64,000 bases of DNA from Streptomyces sp. NBC_00820 (GTDB lineage: Bacteria; Actinomycetota; Actinomycetes; Streptomycetales; Streptomycetaceae): contig NZ_CP108882.1 in NCBI RefSeq assembly GCF_036347055.1, positions 62,001-126,000 on the forward strand. Direction: 5' to 3'. The position numbers and the translations under genes are program-made. The notes beneath the pieces are model-generated. The model had not been told where the DNA came from, ran no database searches, and saw only the letters and a program-made list of their open reading frames with translations. Positions 17,895 to 26,512 of the stretch are shown one piece after another; the first letter of the stretch is position 1; each line of letters opens with the position of its first letter.

Positions 17895-18977
17895 ATGCGG
17901 CTTGCCAGCACACACGCCACGGTGCAGCGCATCTGGACAGTGCACCTGCGCCCGCAGACGGGCGGACCGGCCCTGACCTGCCCCCGCTGCACACACAGCC
18001 CCGTCCTGCCGGCCGGCTCCGCCCGCTCGGCCGCCCTCACCCATCTGGCCCGCCACGCCCGCGCCGACGCGCTGCCCGGACACCTGCGCACCTGCCAGTG
18101 CCGGACGCGGGGCTGCCACTGGCACCCCCGCCACCGCGGCTGCGCGGGACCCGTCCTGCTCGCCCTGACCTGCGACCGCAGCGGCCGCGTGTGGCGGCTG
18201 GCCGATGCCTGCGCCGCCTGCGCGGCGGCGATGAGCCACACCGCCGTCGTACCGCCCACCCTGCCCGGCACCCGCCGCGCCCGGCAGACCGCCGGCATGT
18301 CGCGCTCTGCGCGCACCACGCCTGCGTTCGGCCCAGCCGAACAGCAGCGCGTACGCGAAATGCTCACCTACCTCGCCACGGCCCTGCCCCGCTTCTCCTC
18401 CCCCGCCGCCCGGCTGCTGGCCCTGCAGTGCGCGCTGCGCGCCGACCGCCGCGGGCAGGTCCGTCTGCCCCACGGGTTCCTGCGCGGCATGCGGCTGCAC
18501 GGCCGCGTAGAACTGTGGCTCGAGCTGGAGCACGCCGACTGGCTGCACCGCTCCAGACGCAGATACTCCCCCATCCAGGCGCAATTGCTCGATGCCGCCG
18601 TCCTCCATCAGGATCCCGGACGCACCGCGCGCATCCGCGCCGCCCAATGGGCCCTGTCCCCCGCCCCGCTGGCCGTCTCGCCCGCCCTGCCCTCCGCTCT
18701 GCGGCTGACCGCACTCGTCCTGGCCGCTCACAGCACCGCCGGGGCGGGCGGGGGTGAGGTCGATGCTCTCGCCCGCCAGTGCGGGCAGTCGCCTCCGCAG
18801 CTGGAGGATCTCCTCGACCAGCTGGTCCGCGCCCGTCTCGTGACCGTCTGGCGCCACCATCACGACGGCGACGAGGTCCGGTGGGAGCTGCCCGCGCACT
18901 CTCCGCCCGGCGAAGAGACACCGCACGATCCGAAGCCTTCTCACGGCAGCCGAGAAGCGGTCCGTGACGGCCCGTGA
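17895..18977 (+). CDS. Unknown protein with a likely C-terminal winged helix
   Basis: This 360-residue protein is not a family I can name. Its N-terminal third holds several CxxC and Cys/His pairs (TCPRCTHSP, CQCRTRGCHWHPRHRGC, CAACAAA) that could bind zinc. A central helical region follows. The C-terminal segment near 270-330 (ALRLTALVLAAHS, then LARQCGQSPPQLEDLLDQLV) has the shape of a winged-helix DNA-binding domain. The gene is divergent from the small Xre regulator and shares its operator-like sites. A hairpin at 19204-19243 probably ends the transcript. It may be a regulator or replication-like factor of a mobile element. Confidence 0.55.
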   Translation: MRLASTHATVQRIWTVHLRPQTGGPALTCPRCTHSPVLPAGSARSAALTHLARHARADALPGHLRTCQCRTRGCHWHPRHRGCAGPVLLALTCDRSGRVWRLADACAACAAAMSHTAVVPPTLPGTRRARQTAGMSRSARTTPAFGPAEQQRVREMLTYLATALPRFSSPAARLLALQCALRADRRGQVRLPHGFLRGMRLHGRVELWLELEHADWLHRSRRRYSPIQAQLLDAAVLHQDPGRTARIRAAQWALSPAPLAVSPALPSALRLTALVLAAHSTAGAGGGEVDALARQCGQSPPQLEDLLDQLVRARLVTVWRHHHDGDEVRWELPAHSPPGEETPHDPKPSHGSREAVRDGP

Positions 18978-19203
18978 GTTCTGTGAAAGCCCGGACCGCT
19001 GCCGACGGCGCAATGCCGAAGCAACAGGCTGGATCAAGAGTCATGACCGTCATGCAGGAAACGCAGGTGGCCGCGGTAGGCAGCGCCTTCAGCGGCGTCG
19101 CGCCCCCTCGTCCGCGGCAGGGCGGCGTCTCATCTCTGTTTTCCTGGTTCCGCGATCGCCGCCTCGAAGTCATCGGGCGAGGTCCGCCGGCCGAGCCGGA
19201 AGT

Positions 19204-19243
19204 CCGGGCCGCTGCTGGCCAGTGCACCCCAGCAGCGGCCCGG
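19204..19243. terminator. Strong hairpin between convergent genes
   Basis: A perfect 15-bp stem (CCGGGCCGCTGCTGG paired with CCAGCAGCGGCCCGG) encloses a 10-base loop. There is no long T run, as is common in Streptomyces. It lies between the convergent genes ending at 18977 (+) and 19277 (-), and could terminate both. Confidence 0.65.
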
Positions 19244-19276
19244 CCTTGCTCTCCTCCCGCCCCGGGGCGGGAGTAC

Positions 19277-19558
19277 TCAGCGGCGGGGAAGGGCCAGGAG
19301 GTTGTTGGTCAACCGCCCGTCGGCGCGGGTCTGCAGGTACTTCTCGCCGCGCGGCGGGGTCACCACGACGACCTCCGCCCGGTGCCCGCCCGCATCGCTC
19401 GTGTATGCCTGGCCCTTCTTGTCTTCGATCCAGGTGACGATCTGCGCCCGGGTGTTGTCGCCGGTCTTGCCGTCCGCCGGATTGGTCCACCACAGGTGGG
19501 TGATGTGCTCGTGCATGGTGCCGCCGGACAGGCGTACCGCGGTGATCTGGATGGCCAT
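19277..19558 (-). CDS. DUF3892-family small protein
   Basis: The 93-residue product matches the DUF3892 pattern: ITAVRLSGGTMHEHITHLWW, then NPADGKTGDNTRAQIVTWIE and GEKYLQTRADGRLTNNLLAL. It is a small, probably all-beta soluble protein of unknown function. DUF3892 proteins are frequent on phage and plasmid DNA and are often found singly. The product is full length. There is no close operon partner: the ImmA-like gene ends about 145 bases upstream on the same strand. Confidence 0.75.
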   Translation of the reverse strand: MAIQITAVRLSGGTMHEHITHLWWTNPADGKTGDNTRAQIVTWIEDKKGQAYTSDAGGHRAEVVVVTPPRGEKYLQTRADGRLTNNLLALPRR

Positions 19559-19702
19559 GGTTCTCTTCTGCCGGCCTTGCCCGATGGGGTTCCGGAGCCG
19601 GCGCCGGGACCCGTCACCCCGGGTGCGGGGTGCTTCGCCTGGGACGGACGACGTAACTCGCGGGTAGCGGAACGGGAGTGTTCCGGAGGGGCTGGCGGGA
19701 CG

Positions 19703-20731
19703 TCAGGAGCAGTCGAGGCAGCGGTCGCTGCCGTCGGCGAACATCGCGGGCGGATGCTTGATGAAGCATCCCGGGCACAGGTGTTCGTTCACACGCGGTG
19801 TGCATGAGCAGCGGCCGCACTCGGGGCAGTGGGGGACGCGGCATGCGGAGCAGGCGGGATCGAAGGAGCGGTACTCCTCGTCGCAGTGCGCGCAGAGGTA
19901 GTCGCCTGCCTGGGGTCCGGTGTCCTTGGTGGGGGGCGTGAAGCGGCGCCAGGGGGCGGAGTCGGTGACGAGGACGGCGACCAGGTAGCCGCCCATCGGC
20001 GCGGTCTGCGCGTGCAGTTCCCGTCCCAGGATGCCGTCGCGGTAACGGACTTGGGTGCGCCCCTGCGCGCGCCCCCGGCCGGAGGAGCGGGCCCGGTCGA
20101 TGACCGGGATGTCGCCCTGGAAGCTTCCTCGGCGCAGGGGCCGCAGACCGTGGGAGGCGGCGAAGGCGATCCGGCCGCTGCCGTCGAGCAGGAGGATGTG
20201 TCCGGGGGCGGGCAGACGCTGGACGGCGCGCACGCATACGGCCATGCGGGAGGCGGCTCCCGCCCGCCACAGGTCGGCGACCGTGTCAGCGGTGGGGCCG
20301 GTGGCATCCAGGTGGTGGTCGACGAGCGGGGTGGGGAGCAGGATCTCGGCGGCGAAGGCGTCGCAGGCCGCGTCCTCCAGTTGCAGGCCGCCGTCGGACT
20401 GGCTCTCGAAGGCTTCCATCAGGTCGAGGCTGTGCTTCTGGAAGTGGTGGCCCAGCTCGTGCAGGGCGGTGAAGTCCCGGCGGGCGGGGCTGGCCGCGTC
20501 GGCGACGGAGATCAGCGCAGGCGGTCCGAAGTCGTAGGCGCCTGCCACACTGCAGCGGGAGCCGGTCTGGGTTTCGGGGACGAGGTCGACGGTCAGCTCC
20601 GGCCAGGTCTGCAGTTCGGTGAAGGCTGAGCGCGCCAGGCGCTGTGCTGCGCCCGGGGTGTGCGTCTCCAGTTCCGCCAGCATCGCGGTGGCCTGGTGAC
20701 GTGCGGCGGCCGCGAGTACGTAGTTGACCAC
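19703..20731 (-). CDS. ImmA/IrrE-type metallopeptidase with zinc-ribbon tail
   Basis: The 342-residue protein has a gluzincin-type site, HELGHHF at 91-97, with a downstream acidic helix (LEDAACDAFAAEILLP, about 118-133) that supplies the third ligand. This is the ImmA/IrrE family (formerly DUF955). The C-terminal 80 residues carry repeated CxxC pairs (CAHCDEEY, CSACRVPHCPECGRC, CPGCF), so a zinc ribbon is likely. ImmA-like peptidases are known to cleave a partner Xre repressor, for example during induction of integrative elements. The next gene upstream (11-base gap) is such an Xre protein, so the pair probably forms a cleavable-repressor switch. The GTG start has GAGG 6 bases before it. Confidence 0.75.
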   Translation of the reverse strand: MVNYVLAAAARHQATAMLAELETHTPGAAQRLARSAFTELQTWPELTVDLVPETQTGSRCSVAGAYDFGPPALISVADAASPARRDFTALHELGHHFQKHSLDLMEAFESQSDGGLQLEDAACDAFAAEILLPTPLVDHHLDATGPTADTVADLWRAGAASRMAVCVRAVQRLPAPGHILLLDGSGRIAFAASHGLRPLRRGSFQGDIPVIDRARSSGRGRAQGRTQVRYRDGILGRELHAQTAPMGGYLVAVLVTDSAPWRRFTPPTKDTGPQAGDYLCAHCDEEYRSFDPACSACRVPHCPECGRCSCTPRVNEHLCPGCFIKHPPAMFADGSDRCLDCS

Positions 20732-20742
20732 AGCTGACCTCG

Positions 20743-21648
20743 TTAGCGCAGATGGAGTTCGAAGTAGCGGTCCGCTCTCGCGCTCCAGTCGGTGGTGGTG
20801 CCTTCCTGGCGTGCCGCCAGGGCGTAGATACCGAAGGCGGCACGGCGTCGGGCGTCGGGCTCGCTCGTCGCGGTGCGGGTGGCGAGGGCGCGTACCTGGG
20901 GGCGGCGCGAGGGGCGGCCGAGTTCGTGGATCACGGGGGCGGGCAGGGCCGGATTGGCTGCCAGGACCTCATCGGTGCCGAGGCCGAGTACTGCGGCGAG
21001 GTTTTCTGCCTGCTCGGGTGCGAGCGGTGCTTGTCCCCGCCACACCGCCAGGGCGTGGGGGGGCTGCAGGTTCAGTTGTGAGGCCAGCTGTTTGATGGTG
21101 ATGCCTCGGCGCTGCAGCAGTTCGGGCAGGACCCCCGATCCGTGTGGCACCCACTGTGCGCCGCTCAGTTCCGCGAGGCCGTCAGCAAGGACGGCCCGGT
21201 ACTCGGCCGCTGCGGCCGTGGGGTGCGGCGTGGTGCTCCCCCATGTCGCGCCCGGCGGCACCTCGTGGGGGCGGGTCAGGCCCGTGGAGGCGGGCAGTGG
21301 CAGGGTCAACTGGCTGATCTGGCGGTCCAGCACGTACCAGGGCAGGGACAGTTGCAGTCCCCACCACAGGGCCAGCGGCTGCTCCAGTGTGGAGGCGCCG
21401 GCGGGCAGCAGCAGGGTGTCCGTGTCGGCGTAGCGTTCGAAGGAGACTGGAACAGCCTGCACCGTGTCGTCTGCGACCGCGGTGATCACCAGCAGCTGGA
21501 TGGTGTCGTCCCAGACCGCTCTCCAGATCTGGCTGGGCTCAGGATCCCGGGGCGGCGCAGTGGCGACCTCCCGGACGGCGTCGGGCACTTTCAGTCCCGC
21601 CGCAGCAGCTACCAGCCGCTCGTAGGCGCTGCTCTGGGCAGGGTTCAT
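20743..21648 (-). CDS. Xre-family regulator paired with the ImmA-like peptidase
   Basis: The 301-residue product has a helix-turn-helix region in its C-terminal half (ELLQRRGITIKQLASQLNLQ, then AVWRGQAPLAPEQAENLAAV). A larger N-terminal domain of unknown fold precedes it. The ATG is preceded by GGGGGAG and gives a better start than an upstream in-frame codon at 21699. The peptidase gene follows after 11 bases. By analogy with ImmR/ImmA pairs, this protein may repress mobile-element genes until cleaved; the targets are not identified here. A nearby candidate is the divergent Tn7-like operon at 23 kb. Confidence 0.65.
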   Translation of the reverse strand: MNPAQSSAYERLVAAAAGLKVPDAVREVATAPPRDPEPSQIWRAVWDDTIQLLVITAVADDTVQAVPVSFERYADTDTLLLPAGASTLEQPLALWWGLQLSLPWYVLDRQISQLTLPLPASTGLTRPHEVPPGATWGSTTPHPTAAAAEYRAVLADGLAELSGAQWVPHGSGVLPELLQRRGITIKQLASQLNLQPPHALAVWRGQAPLAPEQAENLAAVLGLGTDEVLAANPALPAPVIHELGRPSRRPQVRALATRTATSEPDARRRAAFGIYALAARQEGTTTDWSARADRYFELHLR

Positions 21649-21714
21649 CGTGTCTCCCCCTCTCCTCGGCTGTGGTCCATCTGCGCATTCTCTTCTCACT
21701 GGATACGGACGACG

Positions 21715-22680
21715 TCACAGGGGCGGCTCAGGGGGTGGGTCCTCGCAGCGTCGTAGCAGCGCTCGCATGACCGCTTCCCGGTCCCTGTCCTCGGACAGGG
21801 CAAGCCGGAGCTTTTCCTTCAGCCCTGCCAGAACGGCATCGGCCTGGGCCTGTCCGATCTCCAGCAGCTGCGCTGCATGATGGGCGTTTTCGTCCAGGTA
21901 GGGCAGCAGTAGCCGCTCGTTGGCAGTCAGCCGCTGCCAGATGTCTTCAGCGTCGCCGCCGACGCCCGTGGAGTCGGCAAGGGTCGCCGCCGTGCCGGTT
22001 TCGGCCGGATCGACGAATGCCCCGTCGTCGGCGAAGAGCGTGGCGAAACGGGCCGGGGCCAACAGCCCGAACCGTGACTCGAGGACCTTGGCGAGGTCTT
22101 CCTCCCGCACCGCCCCCTGGGCGTGCCGGAGGACCCGCGTGAGAACGGTCATGAGGGCCTGGACCGTTTTACGGGGTGTGGGCCCGGAGCGGTTCCAGCG
22201 GGTGATCCCGACGCCGTCCACGCGCGAGGCCTCGGCGATGAGATCGTCGAGGTCGCCCTGCCACACCGCGTCCTCGGGCAGGCCGCTCAGTGCCCACCGC
22301 GGCGGGGAGCCCGGCCTGCGGCGGAAGGACGTGTCCTCGCTCATCAACCGGGCGATGCGGCGCCGCAGTTTGCCCCGTGGGGTCTTTTTCGCCTCGTCGA
22401 TGAGGAAGTTCTTGATCGACGCGAGGAACAGCCGCTCCAGCGTGGCCTCGCTGATGGCCAGCGCGAAGCAGGCGGTCACGAACTTCTGGCCTGCGCCCTT
22501 GCGAGTCAGCATGGCCGTGATCACGTCGTAGGCCGCGTCGTCGCTCCACTGCGTGTAGCCCTCGGGCGGGGGAAACCCCGACGCACGGCGCACCTGGTGG
22601 ACCATGCGCAGCAGCAGTTCCAGCGTCTTCGGCCCGGGTTCGCCCGTCTGCGACAGCTCTTCGTACGCTCCACCCGTCAC
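21715..22680 (-). CDS. Sigma-factor-like or unknown regulatory protein
   Basis: This 321-residue protein is not clearly assignable. A segment near 70-120 (LERLFLASIKNFLIDEAKK, then a basic RGKLRRRIARLM) resembles region 2 of sigma factors, and the C-terminal part (TANERLLLPYLDENAHHAAQ, then LLEIGQAQADAVLAGLKEKL) resembles a region 4 helix-turn-helix. An alternative sigma-like protein is therefore possible but unproved. The GTG start has GGGGGTGAG just upstream. It ends 66 bases before the Xre/ImmA pair and is probably co-transcribed with it. Confidence 0.5.
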   Translation of the reverse strand: MTGGAYEELSQTGEPGPKTLELLLRMVHQVRRASGFPPPEGYTQWSDDAAYDVITAMLTRKGAGQKFVTACFALAISEATLERLFLASIKNFLIDEAKKTPRGKLRRRIARLMSEDTSFRRRPGSPPRWALSGLPEDAVWQGDLDDLIAEASRVDGVGITRWNRSGPTPRKTVQALMTVLTRVLRHAQGAVREEDLAKVLESRFGLLAPARFATLFADDGAFVDPAETGTAATLADSTGVGGDAEDIWQRLTANERLLLPYLDENAHHAAQLLEIGQAQADAVLAGLKEKLRLALSEDRDREAVMRALLRRCEDPPPEPPL

Positions 22681-23062
22681 CGGCTCACCCCCGACCCGCC
22701 CGGACCGCGTGAGCCAGGCTTCCTGTCTGCATACACCTGCCGTCTCAGCCACACCAGGCAACACGCCCTGGACCGGGAACCGCAGGCGCGTTCGTCCGCA
22801 GTTGGACCTCTTCTCTCTTTCCCAGGACTGATCGGCGCAGGATGCCTCCCGCAGAGCCAAGTCGGCTTCTTGGCGGGCGAGTTCAACAGCCAAACCGACA
22901 CGCACGACGCGGGCGGCCACTACCCGACGCCCTCCCTATTCGCCAGCCTGTTCACCCTTTCAGGCGTATCCGGCGGGCGGTGACGTTCTCGTAGCGCGGT
23001 GCGGCGCAGCATGGGGATACCGGGCTGCCGCAAGCGGTCATCACCCGGAAGAGGCCAGAGGG
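22681..23062. other. Divergent intergenic region upstream of the Tn7-like genes
   Basis: About 380 bases separate the minus-strand regulator operon from the plus-strand Tn7-like operon. It should hold promoters for both and possibly the left transposon end. I could not identify terminal repeats or clear promoter hexamers by eye. Confidence 0.4.
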
Positions 23063-23248
23063 GTGGGTGAACAGGTGGCGGAGGACTGGCGATCCGGCTC
23101 TCGTCGGCCGCTGCCGGTACGGAGGCCGATGGTGGCGGGCGGATTCGGGCGCCGACTGATGCACGGTCAGGGACTGGAACCGGAGGAACTGGCGGCCGGG
23201 CAGGCCCGCGGGACCGCGCTGCGGCGCGACAAGAGGTGGGCGGCGTGA
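23063..23248 (+). CDS. Small basic ORF overlapping the TnsA start
   Basis: A 61-residue Arg-rich frame starts at a GTG preceded by AGAGG. It ends with a TGA that overlaps the TnsA GTG start (GTGA). The overlap suggests a translated leader or small partner of TnsA. No family is recognised, and the frame could be chance in GC-rich DNA. Confidence 0.35.
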   Translation: MGEQVAEDWRSGSRRPLPVRRPMVAGGFGRRLMHGQGLEPEELAAGQARGTALRRDKRWAA

Positions 23249-24003
23249 GCACGGTGCGCGCCCCCGGCGACCTGGTGGACGGTGAGACAGTGCCGGGCGC
23301 GGGGCAGGGCGTCGTGGCTCTGTACCGCGAGCCGTACGGGCCGGTGCACTCGTGCGGCGCGGCCGGGCTTCGGGGGGTGGCGCTGGAGGAGTTCGGGCCG
23401 GTGAGCGAGCCGGTGCCCTACCGGGGCCGCAAGGGCATCATCACCTACTGGCCGGTGGCGACCCGGGAGCAGACCGTGGTGTGCGGCAGTCTGCGGCAGT
23501 GGCGGCTGGCGGTGGAGCTGGACTTCGAGCCGGGCTGGGTGGCGTTCAGTGCCGGCCCGGTGGAACTGCGGTGGCGGGCGGGAGGCCGCCTTCGCCGGTG
23601 GCGCCCGGATTTCCTGGCGCGCACGGCCGATGGCGTGCGTGAGGTGCTGGTGCTGAAGCCGCCTGGCCAGGAGAGCCTGCCCGAGTCGAGGCTTCAGGTG
23701 CTCGAGGAGGTGGCGCGGGCGGCCGGCTGGCGGGTGCGGCAGGTGCGTGAGCCGTCGGGGCTGCGCGGGCGCAATCTGGGATGGCTGGCCGGCTACCGGT
23801 TCCCCGAAGGCGACGAGAGCGGCCAGGGGCGGGCGCTGCTGGAGGTGTTCAGGCAGCCGGCAGGTCTGCGGGCGGGGGTCGCGGCGAGCGGGCTGGACGA
23901 GCTGACGGGTCTGGACCTCGCCTACCGGATGCTGTGGCAGCGGCGGCTGCTGTTCGATATCGCGCGGCCGCTGTTGCCCGACGCCGTGGCCTGGACGGCC
24001 TGA
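23245..24003 (+). CDS. tnsA: TnsA-like endonuclease of a Tn7-like transposon
   Basis: The 252-residue protein shows the TnsA endonuclease core. After YRGRKGIITYWP come LRQWRLAVELDF (E91), RRWRPDFLART (D122) and REVLVLKPP (K138), giving an E...D...xxK set. In Tn7, TnsA is known to cut the 5' ends of the element while TnsB cuts and joins the 3' ends. TnsB- and TnsC-like genes follow directly. The GTG chosen overlaps the stop of a small upstream ORF and has GAGGTGG before it; an in-frame GTG lies three codons upstream. Length is near the family norm. Confidence 0.78.
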   Translation: MSTVRAPGDLVDGETVPGAGQGVVALYREPYGPVHSCGAAGLRGVALEEFGPVSEPVPYRGRKGIITYWPVATREQTVVCGSLRQWRLAVELDFEPGWVAFSAGPVELRWRAGGRLRRWRPDFLARTADGVREVLVLKPPGQESLPESRLQVLEEVARAAGWRVRQVREPSGLRGRNLGWLAGYRFPEGDESGQGRALLEVFRQPAGLRAGVAASGLDELTGLDLAYRMLWQRRLLFDIARPLLPDAVAWTA

Positions 24004-24019
24004 AGACGGAAGGGGGCGC

Positions 24020-26383
24020 ATGGCGGGATCAGGTGAGGGCCGGCTTGCGGGGTCGCTGTCCATCGGGGCGGGGGTTCGCTGGCAGGGGCGCGAGTGGGAG
24101 GTGGTGGCGTGGCAGGGGGCGCAGGTCACGCTGGTGCCGCAGGACGGCGGCCAGGAGGTGCCCCGGGCGGTGTCGTACCGGTGGCTGGTGGGCGCGGAGG
24201 ACTTCGCCGTCGTCAGCGGCGGTGGGGCACCCGTCGCGGACGGTGCGGCCCTTGGCGGCTGGGGGCGGCAGGAGGGCCGGGAGGAGGCCGCGCTGTGGCA
24301 GGCGCGCATGGTGGAGATCGACACCGGTCTGGCGCCGGGCAGGAGTGAGCATGCGCGGGGATTCGGGCCGGGCACGACGCTGGCCCAGCGGTGCGCCGCG
24401 ATGTCGGCGCGGCTGGCCGCCGACGGCGTCCGCTGCTCCGCCCACACCCTCGCCGACAAGCGGCGCAAGTGGAAAGCGGCCGGGGAGAACCCGGTCGTCC
24501 TGCTGCCCGGGCCGCGGGACAAACGGCCGGGGGGCTTCACCGACCCGCGGTGTCTGACCGCCATGCAGGAGGTGGTGGCCCGGCGCGCACACGCGTCGGA
24601 CGTGACCATCGACGTGATCCGCGAGGAAGTCGAGGACCTGCTGCACTCGCGGTACGCCGAGGAACTCGGCTCGGCTGCCGTGGCGGCTCTGCTGCCCTCC
24701 CGTTCCACCTTCTACCTGCGGATGAAGGAGTCCGGCCTGGCCGATGCCCTGGACCAGCCGACACGGGCCCGGGCCGCTCTGGCCTCCACGCCGCCGCTGC
24801 CCCATGGCGGGCGCGAGGTCGTGCTGCGGCCGGGACAGGTGACCCAGGCAGACACCACGCCGCTGCGGATTCTGGCCCGCGGCGACGACGGCCGGCCCAC
24901 CGCCACGGAGCTGACCACGCTCATCGATGTGGCCAACCACAGCGCGTGCGCGCTGATGATCACGCCCAGCCGTCCCCGGGACGCCGAGAGCGGGCAGGCG
25001 GGCCAGGCGACCCGGGCGATCGACTTGACCCTGATGCTGGCCCAGGCTCTCGCGCCCTGGCCGGTGATGCCCGGCTGGGACCCACTGAGTGCGGCCGCCG
25101 CCTCCAGTCTGCCGTTCGGGGCGCTGCGGGCGGCGGACGAGCGGTTCACCGAGGCCACCGCCGCCCGCCCTGTCATCCGCCCCGAGCTGATCATCTACGA
25201 CCAGGGCAGCCCCTATGTGAGCGAGCACTTCACCGAGGTCTGCGACCGGCTGCGCATCGCCCGCCGCCCGGCGCGTAAGAAGACCCCGACCGACAAGCCG
25301 CTCCCCGAGCACTTCTTCGTCACCCTCGCGCACCGCTTCAGTCAGCACGTCACGCACGGCTGGCAGGGCCGCAGCCACAAGAAACGCGGCCGCGGCATCG
25401 ACCGGATGCCGCTGTACACGATCGCCGAGCTCCAGCAGATGGCCCAGGAGTGGGTGGCGCTGGAGTACCAGCAGACCCCCGACGCGGGGCTGCGCGACCC
25501 GTTCCGGCCAGGCGTCGTGCTGTCACCCAACGAGATGTACGCGGTCCAGGTGGCCCGCAGCGGCTACCGTGCGGTGCCGCTCTCCCCCGCCCAGAACCGC
25601 TTCTTCCTGCTGCGGCAGTGGGTCATCCCCGGCAAGGGCGGCTTCATGATCGACTATCGGACCTATCAGCCCATCGCGCAGGACGCCGGGCACTACCGGG
25701 AGATCCTCCTGCGTGGCGACTCGAAGCTGCCCGGCCGGGAGAAGCAGTGGGAATGCCGCTTCAACCCCTACCGTCCCGAGCGGGTGTGGTTGTACGACCA
25801 CACGGCCGACACCTGGGTGACCTGCGATTTCCGGCTCCGGCACCTGCTGCACGATCCGTGGACCGCGGACATGTGGCAGGAACACGCCGAGCAGCACCGT
25901 GCGGCAGGCGGAAGCGCGAAGGACGAGGAGGCGATCGCCCTGTCCCTGGCGCAGCGTGACCGGCGACGGCGCAGTCGCAGACCGCCACCCAAGCGCACGG
26001 GAGCCGAACCGCCCTTCCAGGGACTGGAGTTGGAGACCGAACAGCCCTCCCAGGACCCCTACGCGGGCCTGGAGGAGTTCGACCTGTCGACGCTGCGTCC
26101 CTACCCGGCACTGCCCATCTCCCCCCTGGCTTCCCCGCCCGCAGCCACCCCGCCAGCGCTCCCCGCCGGCCCGAGCAACGTGGAGCGGCCCTCGGACAGC
26201 GGACAGACTCCGCATCCGCTGGCAGCACTCTTCCCCGACGACGGCGACGACAGCCCGCCGAATGCCTCCGCGACCGGCACACCGGCAGCTATCTACGAGG
26301 TCGTCGAGGCGGAACTCCTCGACGACCTCGATCCGGACGGCGATGACGGCAACGAGGCCGAAGACGACGTATGGGAGATATAG
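24020..26383 (+). CDS. tnsB: TnsB-like DDE transposase
   Basis: The 787-residue transposase has an RNase H-like core with D278 (QADTTPL), D394 (IYDQGSPY) and E430 (PLPEHFF). The D-35-E spacing is typical of the Tn7/Mu/retroviral integrase group. An N-terminal DNA-binding region and a beta-barrel-like domain after the core follow the Mu C-terminal pattern. The last 130 residues are Pro- and Asp/Glu-rich and may contact TnsC. TnsB binds the transposon ends and performs strand transfer. The gene lies 16 bases after TnsA and shares its operon. Confidence 0.82.
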   Translation: MAGSGEGRLAGSLSIGAGVRWQGREWEVVAWQGAQVTLVPQDGGQEVPRAVSYRWLVGAEDFAVVSGGGAPVADGAALGGWGRQEGREEAALWQARMVEIDTGLAPGRSEHARGFGPGTTLAQRCAAMSARLAADGVRCSAHTLADKRRKWKAAGENPVVLLPGPRDKRPGGFTDPRCLTAMQEVVARRAHASDVTIDVIREEVEDLLHSRYAEELGSAAVAALLPSRSTFYLRMKESGLADALDQPTRARAALASTPPLPHGGREVVLRPGQVTQADTTPLRILARGDDGRPTATELTTLIDVANHSACALMITPSRPRDAESGQAGQATRAIDLTLMLAQALAPWPVMPGWDPLSAAAASSLPFGALRAADERFTEATAARPVIRPELIIYDQGSPYVSEHFTEVCDRLRIARRPARKKTPTDKPLPEHFFVTLAHRFSQHVTHGWQGRSHKKRGRGIDRMPLYTIAELQQMAQEWVALEYQQTPDAGLRDPFRPGVVLSPNEMYAVQVARSGYRAVPLSPAQNRFFLLRQWVIPGKGGFMIDYRTYQPIAQDAGHYREILLRGDSKLPGREKQWECRFNPYRPERVWLYDHTADTWVTCDFRLRHLLHDPWTADMWQEHAEQHRAAGGSAKDEEAIALSLAQRDRRRRSRRPPPKRTGAEPPFQGLELETEQPSQDPYAGLEEFDLSTLRPYPALPISPLASPPAATPPALPAGPSNVERPSDSGQTPHPLAALFPDDGDDSPPNASATGTPAAIYEVVEAELLDDLDPDGDDGNEAEDDVWEI

Positions 26384-26512
26384 CGATCGAGGACAGAAGC
26401 CGTGACGACGTAGCCCCAGGCCGGCCCCGAGAGCGGCCAGGTTTTACGGTCCGGAGCCAGTCTGCGGGTGCGGGTACGGGTACGGGCAGGACCGTGACGA
26501 GAGAGAAGCGTG

